From Tubulanus polymorphus (Eukaryota; Nemertea; Palaeonemertea; Tubulaniformes; Tubulanidae): DNA of 64,000 bases. Shown piece by piece: positions 11,732-23,413 of this stretch. A program made the position numbers and the translations under genes. The number at the start of each line of letters is the position of its first letter. Positions within the stretch are counted from its first letter, which is position 1. The notes under the pieces were generated by a model. The model had not been told where the DNA came from, searched no databases, and saw only the letters and a list, made by a program, of their open reading frames with translations. The stretch is from positions 26,152,485-26,216,484 of the forward strand of contig NC_134027.1 in assembly GCF_964204645.1 (NCBI RefSeq), written 5' to 3'.

Positions 11732-14700
11732 ATGTTCGCGAGCCAAACTTCGCTTCTGACTCCCGGTGATTCGGCCAATTATGATTCTACTAATATTGCA
11801 GACTCAGCCCCACTATCGGTAAGAATTCATCCGACCCGTAAACCACAAGGGGCATTCTATTCACTAAGTCAGGATCCAGTCGCACGGGCTGAGTTCAAGT
11901 TAGCTCACTCGTTCAAATTTCAACTACTGAGTCTAAAAACATAGACTCTAAAACCGTTTCAGAGTCCACGGGTAAATCTGTGCAACTGGTATCCTACCAT
12001 AATCATCTTACGATTTTTCAAATCGGGTAACTCAAAGTATGCACCCGATATTTTAGCAAAGCGAATAGATGAGAGATAGTCCGTCGTTCGATTCTATTTT
12101 ACAGAATGAAAATGAATTACAAGAAGATAAAGATGGTAAAGTTGAACCTGTTTCGTTAATGAGAATATTCGGTCCAACATTTAATCTATCACACGCGATA
12201 TTAGGCGCTGGAATATTAGGTTAGTCAGCGCGAAAAAACAAGAAAGGTTTCAACGAATTTAATTCAATTGCAACACGATAATGCATTGAATATACGTTTC
12301 ATTTGTAGGAGTGCCATATGCGGTTAAACTATGCGGATTAGGATTAGGCGTGTCAATGGTAATCATAATCTCCCTGATAACAGGTAATATAATACCCGAT
12401 GCGAAACGATAACTAATAATCATTAATCTATCAGACATATAAATAAAAGAAGTCGATTAATTCTCAAATGATTTAAAAAACTATACCATTTCACAGCTGT
12501 TATTTATTACGTGTATTTCATATCATTTTTTACAGACTACTCACTCCATATTCTCGTGAAATCGGGGATTACCTGTGGTAAATATACATATCAGGTAAGA
12601 AACGCAAAATATAATCAACGAAAAGACAGTTTACAGGAGTAGGAGTTTTAGGGGGTCCCGAGACCCCTGCCCTATCATTGAAGTGACCCTTTTCGTCAGG
12701 AAAGAGATCGTAAAAAATCTGCAAATTTGGCACTATAATGTAACGGCTGTATTTCTTTAAGGCTTGGATAGTATGACCCGCTTGCGGCCTGGGGTGGCTG
12801 CTTTTTACCAAATGAATTCTCTCTCCATCTGGACTCCGGCCTCACAATTTTCCCAGATGCGCCCTTGGTTTATAGCGACTATTCCTTCTCAGCGATATGA
12901 TGACTTTGATGCGAAATATCTCGTAGGATGTGATGAATGAAGCGTTCGGCAAACCGGGCTACGTTTTGGCGAATATTCTACTGTTTTTGCTACCGTTTAT
13001 AATGATGATCAGTTATAACATATTCGTCGGCGACGGTTTCACTAAAGTGGCCTTTATGTTAGGCGGAGGTATGTAACGCGTAAAAAATTCAAACTGTTTT
13101 ATCTTTTGAACTGTGCACTGGCCTCCATTGTCAAACTCGAACTTTTATGTTAATCTAATGTAATGGAGTAAAATGAATACATTAAAATGCATATGAAATT
13201 TACCTTCAAATTATATCTATTTGCACTCCATTGAACTGGTTGGGGATTTCGTACCTACTTTGTGAAGAACTATTAGGATTTTACCTATCATGGATTTTAC
13301 TTAGGGACATTTTACCGAGGGGATTATTACGTTGGGGAATTCTATCGACGTAGGGGATTTTTTACTGCTAACCGAGGTCATCACGCCTATATTAGAACAC
13401 ATCAGTAGCTTTTATTTGGGTTAATGAATTATGAATGATTAGGGGAAATGATGATTATTTAGTATCTGATGGATAGATATTTTCTGTGTAATTATGTATT
13501 GTTTCAGACAAAATTAGACATTCAATATGGGGTCGTAGAGAGTTGTATATCGTATTGGCTAATATTGCTGTAATGATACCCATATCACTCTACAAGAACG
13601 TCATCAAACTAGAAAAGGTATGAGTGTAGCGCATATGTCCTCGTACTCGTTTTTCAAAGATGGCTCGAATTTTTTCTGTTAATCCATTAGATTCTTCCAC
13701 ACAGCCGTTATCAAGTGATAAAAAAGATGCATACTAAATCTCAGGGCTTGTGGTATTTTAGAACGGCACTATGACCTAAAAAGGGGGAGCGTTCTCACCC
13801 CTCGACCCCCTTTGGGGGCGCTTATGATGTGTTTCGATTTGCGTAATCTTTGTATGTGTCTATTTGAAGAAGGCTATATGATATTTTGTTGTCTATGATG
13901 TAGTATGCTGCCGTTGCTATTGTCATCGTGTTGATGTTGTGCGCTTTGATCATTTATGGCGCTGTCCAATTCGGAGATGCAGTGTACGTATAAGGCGTCT
14001 TAAAATTTGAAGAAAGAATATTTCTATTTATTTCTCGCGTAGGAATTGATGAATATCCTATTATCTATTGCAGGAAATATCACGGTAAATCTATCGATTC
14101 TTTGGACATATCAGCACTAAGCGGTGTGGCTATGATTAGTTTATGTAAGTTGAATGACATTTCAAATTTTTAATCTTTATGATGATATATATTCTAGGAA
14201 AGCGTTGGAATCATGCTAATTGTGCCATCGGTTTTGGGCACATGTATACGATATATTTAATGGAATGCTTTTAAGCGTCAGCTGTCGAGTGTTTGTGATG
14301 TATAAGATATATATAGGTACAATGGCAGTTGCATTTTTAAATATCCCAGTACGGAAGCATCTGTATTCATTGCCAGTCAACAGAAAATCGAAGCCTATAC
14401 GTATAACAACTTCTAATCCGAATGACAATATCTTTTTTATCTATTCCAATGATGGTTCAGCTCGTACACGAGTTCGGTCTTTATTTCAGCTTTGGAATGC
14501 CACCATAATGCATTTTTCATATGGAATTCTATTTCGGAAGAGCCTAAAACCAGAGAACGACTGTGGCCGATTGTTCGTCATATCGGGTTCTTTCTGGCGT
14601 TTTCCACGATTCTTATTGTCGGGACAGCAGGATCTGTCACATTCAGACAGTTAGTGCAGGGTATGTATGTATCCCCATTCCTCAGTTTCGCGTGAAAGAC

Positions 14701-16968
14701 CAACGCTTCCAGTTACCCTGGTCCCGAACCCGGTATCCAGTGATTGCTATTTTTGAAAAAAAGAAAACGTTAAAATAACGTTGTTATACATTGATAACTA
14801 CTCCGAATTATTTGGGTACTGTGCGAGTCGATGTGCACTACGTCATCAATATTGGCGTCTCTGATCATTATAACAATTACAATTATGAATTTTGGCGTTT
14901 ATTTTTCATAATTGAATAAATTTCATGACAATTATTTTCTATGAACTTTCGTGCCTTTTTAATGAAGAATTTGTGAGTGGTTATGCGCTATGCGTCATCA
15001 AAATTTGGGCTAGACTGGTTGCCGGTTAATTGTATACAATTCTCAATCCCGTAACCGTTGACAGTTTGTATTCATTGGCATTGTCAACCACATATTCAAT
15101 CAATATGCATAAAATCATATACCTATTTTTTCCAAGGCGTCAATGAACTTTCAAGTATTTTCCAGTTTTTGATCGTTATATGCAAATGGTAGTTTAACTT
15201 GAGATTCCAAACAGTTGGGATAATATTCATTTTACCCCACTAGGCTCAATTATTAATGGTTTACCCTAAAACTCTATTATTTCACGCATTTCTCGTTTTA
15301 ACAGGAAATTTATTCATGAATTTCTGTGCAGATGATATTTTCGCGAACGTCGTATCGACCCTGTATCTGATAAATATCATGTTCATCTATCCGTTCGAGT
15401 TATTCGTAGTTCGACAGGTATGTTTCCACATTTTCTACTCCATGATGTATATATACTCCATCAGGTCCATACTCCAGGTGGGAATCCAAGAGTATCAACC
15501 GTATTGTCCGATAGGTCTAGAGCCCTTCGAAATAAAGTTGACTCTGAATAGACTCCAGGAACCGGTTCCACCGTTGTTAGTTTAACTCTGAATTCAGGAC
15601 CCAGTTCCGCAGTTGTGAGTTAGGGTTAACTCTGAGTTCAAGTTAGTTCATTTTCAACGAGTTAACTCTGAGTCAAATCTTGACTCAAAACTGAGGAACT
15701 GGGTCCCGTAGCTCTCTTAATTAGTCCCGATTAATTCAAATGTTAGACGCCTTTTACTGGGCTTCAAGTTCGCTAGGATACACAGAATGTTTTTTAAGCG
15801 CTCTCAGTACTGACCATTGATCCGCCCATTCTCGTCATGAATTCTGAGAGAGATTTCCTGCCACACGTCATCTCATCACATATTCATGTCGTAAAATTCT
15901 GGCAGTATTTACGCTCCGAGTCCGTCGGAGAATAATACCTATTAAAAGTGAATACCGGCGACGTGTGAAGGAAACACTGTTAGCCTATCCATGATTAGTG
16001 ACTTGTAGTAAGGCAGCCAGTTGGTAAGTCGAACTACTGTCACCACAAACAGCGGTTAGCTGCGCCCGGTGACCCAGCAGTTTTGGACCAAGACGGAAAG
16101 AAATTGAAAATATTAAGATAGTTTTATCATTTACGGAAGGATTCGGTTAATTCGGATTTTTCGATCCAGATTTTCAATTAAATTCGTATGGAATATTTGG
16201 TCTGTTTTACCTAAACAGTACCATTTTACCATCTAAACTATTATTCATAATTCGGATTTGACTTAATTCGAAGTAATCCGAGCGAGTTCTGCTGTACATG
16301 TATTGATTCAGAGTTTGATTATTTTTCTGCAGGTGGTCGACATGTTGTTGTTCGGTAATAGCGGAAAACTCACTTTATTACGACACGTTCTAGAAACGAT
16401 AGCAATAAGCTTGTTGTGTTTGGTATTTTCGTTAACCACCGAGTGTATATCAGTTATATTAGAATTCAACGTAAGTTAAAAATGCTTTTCCACTCAAAGA
16501 TGCTATCTAATTTAGCAGGGGGAAGCGTCCGGGGCAAACTTTGACCGAAGCGCTAAGAAATGAAAAGGTCATACTGAAAAAGAGCGAGTTAAAATGATTT
16601 CAATGTTTCAACTTCATTTTGTAGGTTTTCTTTATAAATCCATGAAAATCGAGATGTTCTGAATATCACTAATTCGATGATTTTGTTGTTAATTTTTGCA
16701 GGGTGTATTTGTGACAACGCCCATCGCTTTCATAATGCCGACGCTGTGCTATCTCGTTCTGCATAAACCGATTCTACAGACATCCAACGTTCTTTGTATA
16801 CTGCTGCTGGTGTTCGGCGTTATTACGTTCCTTCTCGGAATTGTACAACTTATTTTCCGACTCATAAAGTCGCCTCATACCATCCTACATTGTATCAAAG
16901 CCAATGATATGCCGTATTGTAGTCATCTATGGATGAATAATACTTACAGATCTCAGATGCTCAGATGA
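11732..16968 (+). CDS. SLC38A11: Putative sodium-coupled neutral amino acid transporter, SLC38A11-like
   Basis: Twelve coding exons: 11732-11818, 12105-12219, 12309-12383, 12536-12594, 12927-13068, 13508-13617, 13904-13983, 14074-14144, 14490-14660, 15305-15417, 16333-16470 and 16702-16968. Phases agree at every join and give about 475 residues, close to the family size. TM1 carries the family signature (FNLSHAILGAGILGVPYAVK). Later markers are KPGYVLANILLFLLPFIMMI, SYNIFVGDGF, ISLYKNVIKLEK, CHHNAFF (the conserved region before the middle helices), YPFELFVVRQ, and NGVF-TTPIAFIMPTLCYL near the end. The family moves small neutral amino acids with Na+ across the plasma or lysosomal membrane; SLC38A11 itself is an orphan member. 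The 52-residue tail after the last helix is not recognised. AATAAA lies at 17209. Introns hold several palindromic repeats. Confidence 0.92.
15598..15706. mobile_element. Palindromic MITE, GGACCCAGTTCC ends
   Basis: Begins GGACCCAGTTCCGCAGTTGT and ends ACTGAGGAACTGGGTCC. The middle repeats GAGTTAACTCTGAGT in both orientations. Near-identical relatives are at 48211-48321, and degraded ones at about 11421-11526, 10626-10760, 51611-51660 and 55435-55518. Confidence 0.8.
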
Positions 16969-18080
16969 ATTAAGTATTTTAGTCGAGCCGTACCTGGTTG
17001 TGATATGTGTTCCCTAATGTATTTATTTTGTTGATCACTTCTTGCCAGTGTAGATACTAAATTTGGATAAATCTAGCTCATCATGTTATAAGTCTATGTT
17101 ACAACAGATACTAGCCATCATCTCATCGAGATCTCATCTGAGATGATTGCTCGTATAGGTTTAAGCAAATAGCCAATAATTATTAAATATTGTATAAATA
17201 ATTTTTGAAATAAAAGCATTTATCATTCCTTACGTACGTTGTTCGATGGTATTTTTTTTGCTTTAGATGCAGAAGCCAAATTCATCTTCTTGAGACAAAG
17301 GAGAGTACTGCGGCGTTCACCCGAGGGCGGTATTAAATACGGTACTAAGAGTTCATCGTACGGTTAGGTTATTCGAAGCCTATTTGCGGCTTATTCAGTA
17401 CCGTACTGAAATACGCTGCTTATTAAGCGCGAAAAGTGATTCCGCGCCGAAGACCCGATTTCAGTACGGTACTGAGCTGGCCGCGTACTTTCTGAGGAAT
17501 ATATTCGCGACGGTTTTAGTTTAAAATACAATCCTTGTGATAAGACCCACGTAGAATATAATTTTAATGATCTAACGGGATTAATTAGTCATTTTAAAGT
17601 AGTTTCCTGAAAGTTTGCGCAATAAAATTGAATTTGAATTTGCATTTGTATCTTACCGATTAGCTTTCCGTTTTTCTACAAATTTTGCTCTCCCAAACTC
17701 AGAATACGTTCATTTGATGAATAAATTCTGGTTATGAACAAAATATAAGATGTTGTGCTTCGATTGATGTATCGTTTGTTGGATTTAGACGCTGAAATCA
17801 CCACGAGCTCTTCACTTGAAGTTGAAAGGTAGAGGATTTTTGCTGCCATAGCAATTGCCGTACATGTTATTTTGGGGGTCTCCGGCGCATTATATCGCGA
17901 TCTTGATCGGTGAAACGTTATCAAATGGCCTTCAAGTAGACATATTTAGAAAATATAGGATGTTTTGAACAATTTAAAACAGATTTAATCGAAATCCTTT
18001 GGATATTTTAGGAGTTACAGCAGTTTTAAATCGAAGTGTCTGTGTGTAGGAGTTTCCACGCTTTTCTATTTATAGTACCA
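16969..18080. other. Gene-free stretch with palindromic GTACGGTAC motifs
   Basis: After the transporter 3' UTR no gene is evident. Between about 17330 and 17475 the near-palindrome TTCAGTACCGTACTGAA occurs three times in varied form (ATACGGTACTAAG, CAGTACCGTACTGA, CAGTACGGTACTGA), suggesting a degraded inverted-repeat element. The minus-strand open frame at 17676-17924 has no recognisable domain and was not accepted as a gene. Confidence 0.5.
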
Positions 18081-18090
18081 GGGATACTGG

Positions 18091-18938
18091 TAGTTAGTTA
18101 CCTAATCGTTGGTGGTAAGCTTTTTCTAATCGGATGGGCTTATACCAACGTTAGGGATGACAAGGACCAAAACACGGTTGAAAAAAGTAACACTTCAAAA
18201 ATATACTTTCTATTCACTTCAGTCCACAATTAATGGCTTAATTCACAAACTAACACAGGGACCTTTCGAAATAATCCAATTTTATGTACGTTTCGAGTGA
18301 TTAATCAGCATTATTTTGAGAAATTAATTAATTTCTCCACAAATTTCGCCATTGGCCGCCATTTCTCTGTATTGCACATGTGGCATGATAAGACAAGGGG
18401 ACCTACAAGGATTTATATAAAACTTTCAAGACGAAACGACAATTTTTATTTTTGATGGTTTTCCAACTTTTATTTCAAGTCTTCGTGTTTTCCATAATAA
18501 ATAATGAAATAATAAATTTCTGGTAAAAGAAAAATGTGAATAAGTGTTGATTTTTTAATTTTTTTAAATTTCGTCGTTTCGCTTTGTTAGTTTGTGCTGT
18601 TGTCCTGGCCTCAGTCCACAGGTGCCAGCACCTCCAGTAATTTTCAAAATGGCAGCTGTTGACTGGACGGAAATTTACTCTCACTTTACGGCCGATTTGC
18701 ACATGGATTAAGATCGTCAGGTGAGGTGTTATAGGTATCAGACAAACTACGAATCTGTTGTGCGTCGATTACAACAAAAATGAGACAGATATCTTAAGAG
18801 ACAATGAAATGCCAGGCAAATTACTCGTCAGTCAAATTGGCTGACGAAGATTTCATATAAAAATGACCTTCCCATTCCTGACTGTGGTTTGTGAAAATAT
18901 CCGATCGTGAAACTAAACCACAGTCAGGTTACTGACTA
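18091..18938. mobile_element. 848-bp Mutator-like non-autonomous element
   Basis: Starts TAGTTAGTTACCTAATCGTT and ends CAGGTTACTGACTA, with a perfect 9-bp duplication GGATACTGG at 18082-18090 and 18939-18947. Its first 65 and last 55 bases equal the short 90-130-bp copies elsewhere, but about 725 bp of unique sequence lies between. That interior holds a 20-codon frame, 18649-18711 (MAAVDWTEIYSHFTADLHMD), followed nearby by a possible donor. This may be a captured gene fragment or the longer parent of the short copies; there is no transposase frame. Confidence 0.8.
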
Positions 18939-19761
18939 GGATACTGGATGATCTAAGCTACAGTTCACCCCCAAACTTCAAATACGAGGCCCCCTGTGGA
19001 TCACACCTTGTCATTCCACAGTTATTACAAGAGGTACTTAATTCTATCATCTTGTATTTCCCGCAACAATTGTTGGGTGGAGATTGCACCGGATAGTCTT
19101 CAGAAAAAAAGATCCAAACAAATGAAATCCAGGAGCCAGTTTTATATAGATTGGTATTTAACCAGGGGTATCTCGATTGAAAATGGATTCAGTTAGCGAA
19201 TTTAAGGTGATACCAGTTTATACAACCGAGCGCTGGATGGATAACTTCCGGAATGAATAGCTTCTGATTTAACGTGCTTAAAACATGTCTAGACTGCGAG
19301 GAGCATCGGAAAATAAACACGTATCGGGAGGGAACACCGAGGAAGTAAACACACAAATATAGGTTGAGTTGATTCAGATAGTGAAATATTTCATCCATTT
19401 TCATCAACGTTCATGATGATTACAGAAGTGTGGTTCAGATAGTGATGGTAGTAAACAATAGACCTACACATCCCAAATGTAAACGATAGCTCGTAAAAAA
19501 CTATGGTGATAAATCGTCTAGTCTGGTGTTCCTGGTACTGATTCAGTTAGCTGTATACTACTGATCAGTGGTATGCGGTACTGGTGCGTGAGTAGGGGTT
19601 TAAAATGGTATAGACCGATCTGAAGCCGATCTTATAGTTGTACAATACGTCTAGACACGAAAAGAAAGTGAGTGTTTTAGATTTTCATTTATTGAATATC
19701 ATTTTCAACGACAAAATTATCAGTCGCTTGCTTGTCATTCTTATCTGGGCTTGTTTTGGGC

Positions 19762-19885
19762 TAGTCAGTGACCTGACTGTGGTTTAGTTTCACGATCGGA
19801 TATTTTCACAAACCACATATATGCACATTGGTATAAGCCCATCCGATTATAAAAAGCTTACCACCAACGATTAGGTAACTAACTA
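19762..19885. mobile_element. Mutator-like MITE, full-length short copy
   Basis: TAGTCAGTGACCTGACTGTG at one end and GGTAACTAACTA at the other, in reverse orientation to the 18091 copy. This 124-bp copy shows the complete short form, including the TCCGATTATAAAAAGCTTAC block. No matching 9-bp flanks were found. Confidence 0.75.
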
Positions 19886-20010
19886 GAGTAGAACGATAAC
19901 CACACTCAAACGTGGTGAACGGATAATAAGATAAAATCCCACTATTTACAGATTAAAAGTATTTAAAAACAAGAATTTATTTATTAAATCTAAAATATTT
20001 AAAAGACACG

Positions 20011-20043
20011 ACGTTTCGATCTCACCCTAGAGATCATCGTCAG
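20011..20043 (-). repeat. Hammerhead-like core, covarying family 2
   Basis: On the minus strand the bases read CTGACGATGATCTCTAGGGT then GAGATCGAAACGTCG. GATCTC pairs exactly with GAGATC, between CTGACGA and GAAAC. The surrounding sequence (TTTAAATATTTTAG...) differs from the copy-1 family, yet the core and fold are the same. Confidence 0.6.
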
Positions 20044-20594
20044 GTGGGCCGACGTATCATACATGCTATCTCAGTATATAAATCGCGGTCGAATAAATCT
20101 ATCCACTCGTGTAGAAATGTTTTGCAAAGATCACGTTTTGTATAGGAATAATTTCCCCGTGAGTACAAATATACGCAGTGATGAAACAAACACCTTGAGA
20201 CTCTGATCAGAACCCACGCACGCATTCAGAATCATTCACGTCTCCACTGTCATGACTATCTAACTTCCTAGTATCTCCCGCACATACGTTGCTTGTGGGG
20301 GACCGGATTGGGACCGGAAAAACCGATCCGAGATAATGTTTTCTAGGATCAAGGTACATACGTAAATCAGAAATGATTTCCTTTTTTTGCCCGCGGGTTA
20401 GCGAAAAGTTTGCCGCCCCGAATCAGCAAGGTTTACAGCTTAAGCTCTTTAAGTTTCATTTATAATTATACTCACTATTGTTGTTTATAATCACCCCTTA
20501 GTTTGCTTCCCTTTAATCTATTTTAGCGTGTAACTGTTTCTACGTTAATTTTCCTTTAGTTTGTATCATCTCTGATTACTTGAATTAGTCTCTT

Positions 20595-20747
20595 TGTCTC
20601 TGGATTGTATATATATATCTCATAATTTCTGTAGTATCTGATTATTCCCGAAGATGACTATTAGGATATAGTCGAAACGTTGAAATAAACTCGAAGTTTC
20701 ATTTTCGGACTTTTTATTATCATTGTGGGATTCTCTCCTCATCCTTA
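20595..20747 (+). repeat. Dispersed repeat with hammerhead-like core, copy 2
   Basis: GTCTCTGGATTGTATATATA, then CTCATAATTTCTGTAGTATCT, then GAAGATGACTATTAGGATAT with AGTCGAAACG, ending at the shared tail ATTGTGGGATTCTCTCCTC. GACTAT pairs with ATAGTC. The element ends about 19 bases before the acceptor of the four-pass protein gene. Confidence 0.75.
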
Positions 20748-20796
20748 TATATGATATTCTTGCAGGTTTTATTCGTGGACACACCCTTCCGGCAGT

Positions 20797-21504
20797 ATGA
20801 CGCAGCTACTGATCAAACGTCGCCGGATCGCTTGTCATATTTGTCATGTTCTCAGCGTTATCACGGCTACCGGGCTAACGATATCCGACATATCTCTGTT
20901 TCCAGACGTTGTCAAACGCGTGATCCGTATATCAGGAATCGTCATCGGTATATTCAGTATTCTCATAAGCCTCGTCGATTTAATCGTTCAGTGCGCGCAG
21001 TTGTTTGCGGAAAAAATTCAAACTATTCGCATTTTTTATTTCGGTATCGAGTCTATCGCGGAAACAGTTATATTCCTATACGTTGCTATAAACTTATCGA
21101 TGGACACTTATAGTAAAGTAAAATGGCCACTTTACAGCCATCGGACTAGAATTGTAATGATCAATTTGTGGTGCCCGACAATTTTGTTAGTTCTATCAAT
21201 ACTGAAACTGTATTGCGCGTTCTCGACGCGTCGGATCGAGAGGAATATGGTGTATGAAGTCTCGCGCAATAGAAACACCAGGTCCAGGCCTACATCACGA
21301 GTCGGGCATGAAATACAATCCGCGTCTGATGCGACCGGGATGGAAGTTTTGAACCACCGGGAAAACCCGACATCTACATCACCTGAGACAACGTCATCTC
21401 CGACTGTCCAACCACCCCCGTTAGGTCAACCGTATCAGACCGGTCAACAACCTCCAACAGGTCAACCACCCCCGTCTTATAACGAAGTTATGGGTGTGAC
21501 ATAG
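20797..21504 (+). CDS. Four-pass membrane protein with Pro-rich PPxY tail
   Basis: One open frame of 235 residues. An acceptor (TGCAG, ending at 20765) precedes it by 31 bases, so the exon probably carries a little 5' UTR and the gene has an upstream non-coding exon not located here. Four hydrophobic segments lie at about residues 9-30, 44-66, 78-99 and 118-140, with short loops and an Arg-rich cytosolic turn (FSTRRIERN). From about residue 190 the tail is Ser/Thr/Pro/Gln-rich and ends with PPPSYNEV, a PPxY motif that WW domains of NEDD4-type ubiquitin ligases commonly bind. The layout recalls MARVEL-like or CD20-like small tetraspanning proteins, but I cannot name the family. All of the coding sequence found is in this single exon. 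Confidence 0.65.
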   Translation: MTQLLIKRRRIACHICHVLSVITATGLTISDISLFPDVVKRVIRISGIVIGIFSILISLVDLIVQCAQLFAEKIQTIRIFYFGIESIAETVIFLYVAINLSMDTYSKVKWPLYSHRTRIVMINLWCPTILLVLSILKLYCAFSTRRIERNMVYEVSRNRNTRSRPTSRVGHEIQSASDATGMEVLNHRENPTSTSPETTSSPTVQPPPLGQPYQTGQQPPTGQPPPSYNEVMGVT

Positions 21505-21526
21505 CGTGGAGTAGTTATGCGCAGGG

Positions 21527-21690
21527 GAGGGGCGGACCCCTGCCTTCCAATTGCGGTTGTCCTTTTTAAAATCAAACATCGTCAAAACCTGTATAAATTT
21601 CACACTCATCATTTTTGAAATTGCATATTTTCGGATGGATATCTTCAAAAATATCTAATAACGCGGGCGGGGCCTGATCGTTCTGAGCCT
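21527..21690. repeat. Dispersed repeat, AGGGGCGGACCCC type
   Basis: Begins GGGGAGGGGCGGACCCCTGC and contains AAATTTCACACTCATCATTTTTG-like and AAAAATATCTAATAACG blocks. The same order of blocks occurs at about 7098-7300, with a shorter form at 12640-12760 (GGGGGTCCCGAGACCCCTGC...). These are three copies of one uncharacterised interspersed repeat. Confidence 0.6.
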
Positions 21691-21699
21691 ATTGAAATA

Positions 21700-22035
21700 G
21701 GGCTGCTTAATCTGAAAATCCTTTCTTCTGGACCCCAGCTAATCAAATTTGCCTAGATCCACCCCTGTGTTGTGGCACCACTGGTTGAATGAGCACGGTG
21801 GTGGTGGTGGGTGTAATTAAGAGATTAATAAACCATTTTACAGTTGCTAGCCGCCATTTTGTTAGGGTACTTTTGTCCCGTATTGTTGGGTCATTTTTAG
21901 GACTGCTTAATCTTTTTTCTGGACCCCAGCGAATCAAATTTGCCCAGATCCACCCCTGTGTTGTGGTACCACTGGTTGAGTGTGCACGGTGGTGGTGGTG
22001 GGGGTAGTAATTAAGAGATTAATTAACAATAGGCT
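21700..22035. repeat. Tandem duplication, about 190-bp period
   Basis: CTGGACCCCAGCTAATCAAA through GATCCACCCCTGTGTTGTGG, ACCACTGGTTGA, CACGGTGGTGGTGGTGGG and AATTAAGAGATTAAT occurs twice, at 21728-21840 and 21918-22030, with a few differences. No gene is apparent; open frames here are short and shift between copies. Confidence 0.8.
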
Positions 22036-22159
22036 AATTAAGCTGGTGGTAAAGCCACGACAATGGTTACTGGACCGTTGGAATCAGATCAATTACACCA
22101 CGCTTTTTATTGTCCTAATCTTGATTAATCCCCTTCGAGGTATCATCCCTATCATTTAC

Positions 22160-22481
22160 ACCGATTGCTGTGTTCACTGAACCGTTAGGGGTTTAGGGGT
22201 GACATCGTGATCACTCAACCATGGGGGTACCGCACCACATCTACTAAGCATCGACATTTGTCGACCACTAAAAATCAGATCAATATACCGGATTCGAACC
22301 TATTCATATCCGTTTTCTCGGCATCACCGACCACCCAACGGTATTACTTATAAAACCTATTTTATTGGTATATGATCTAATGTATTATGTCTATGTCTAT
22401 GTTATAAAAACCGTGTCATGTAAATAAACAATCTTTATTAACTAAATAATCTGATGCATCTTTCGTCATCCTCGAGCTTGG
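22160..22481 (+). mobile_element. Possible solo LTR fragment with adjacent primer-binding-like site
   Basis: The stretch has a TATA-like TATAAAACC at about 22350, AATAAA near 22420-22430, and ends just before TGGTGGCAGC at 22481-22490. That motif matches the first ten bases of a primer-binding site for a tRNA-Leu ending GCTGCCA-CCA. Retrotransposon coding sequence was not found next to it. The same TGGCAGC sequence also forms an inverted repeat (see 22482-22867), so the LTR reading is tentative. Confidence 0.35.
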
Positions 22482-22867
22482 TGGCAGCACCGTACGGTCA
22501 CCTAAGGGAATTTCTGTGAACTAATGTATTGCGCTAACGATTGTCTTTTCAAACTAAATCTATTTTCAAAAATAGAATACATTCATTTACACTTTTAGGA
22601 AATCTATATTGCCGGTTTTCAAAGCAGGGCATCGAAGAATCATAGACTCCGCAGTCGGATTGGCGGTCAACTCGAGGATTTGAAATATTTTTGTGACACT
22701 AAAGAAATACATAACATCCAACTGGGATATTCAAGTCCAGTCGGACACATTGTTACGGTCCCAAAAGATCCGACCGCAGCGAAGTCTACTATAATATTGA
22801 TATATAGCCCGCCGTATAACATTAGTTCGTAAAAATTCCGCTAGACGACCGTACGGTGCTGCCACCT
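22482..22867. mobile_element. Element bounded by 20-bp inverted repeat GGTGGCAGCACCGTACGGTC
   Basis: GGTGGCAGCACCGTACGGTC at 22482-22501 is matched by GACCGTACGGTGCTGCCACC ending near 22867. The 345 bp between have no gene. It could be a small DNA transposon or an internal fragment of an LTR element with an inverted duplication of its leader. Confidence 0.5.
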
Positions 22868-23413
22868 AGTCTGCCTCGCTTCAAATTAGACTGGTTGCCT
22901 GTCATGAGATAGAGACCGGTAACTTTCAATATTGGCCGATTTAGCTACTCGTCATGCCCCGCATGATTTAAATAGTTGTGTTCTGCTAAGTAGAATAGCT
23001 TCTCTCTGGATAACGCCGTGATTCTGAGTGAAGGACTCATTTAAAAAAACTGAAACTTGACAAAAACTACAGCAGTAAAATATCATTATTTATTAGGCCC
23101 CTATTCATTGATGAATTCATTATATATATACATGTACATTGTAATTGCACCATACAGACACTAACAATAATACTCAGTAAAATTCAAGAATTCATTACAT
23201 ATTTTAAATTCATGCATATTAATTTTCAACATTCATATCTGTGATCATTCATGTTTTCATGGGGGACTCATGAGACTTAAGTCCATTAAAATTCTTTGAG
23301 TGCCATTTTTCATTAAGTCATTGCCTTTTTAGACATCTAGGTGCCCTTTTTAGGATCTGACAAGTCCTTCAAAATTGGCCTCTGGATCAGCCCCCGTTTT
23401 AAAATGTTCAGTT

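Noticed and set aside
14220-14654. 144-residue frame across SLC38A11 exon 9
   Set aside because: Wrong frame for the transporter; the correct exon is 14490-14660.
17676-17924. 82-residue minus-strand frame
   Set aside because: No domain, codon bias or splice context; not supported as a gene.
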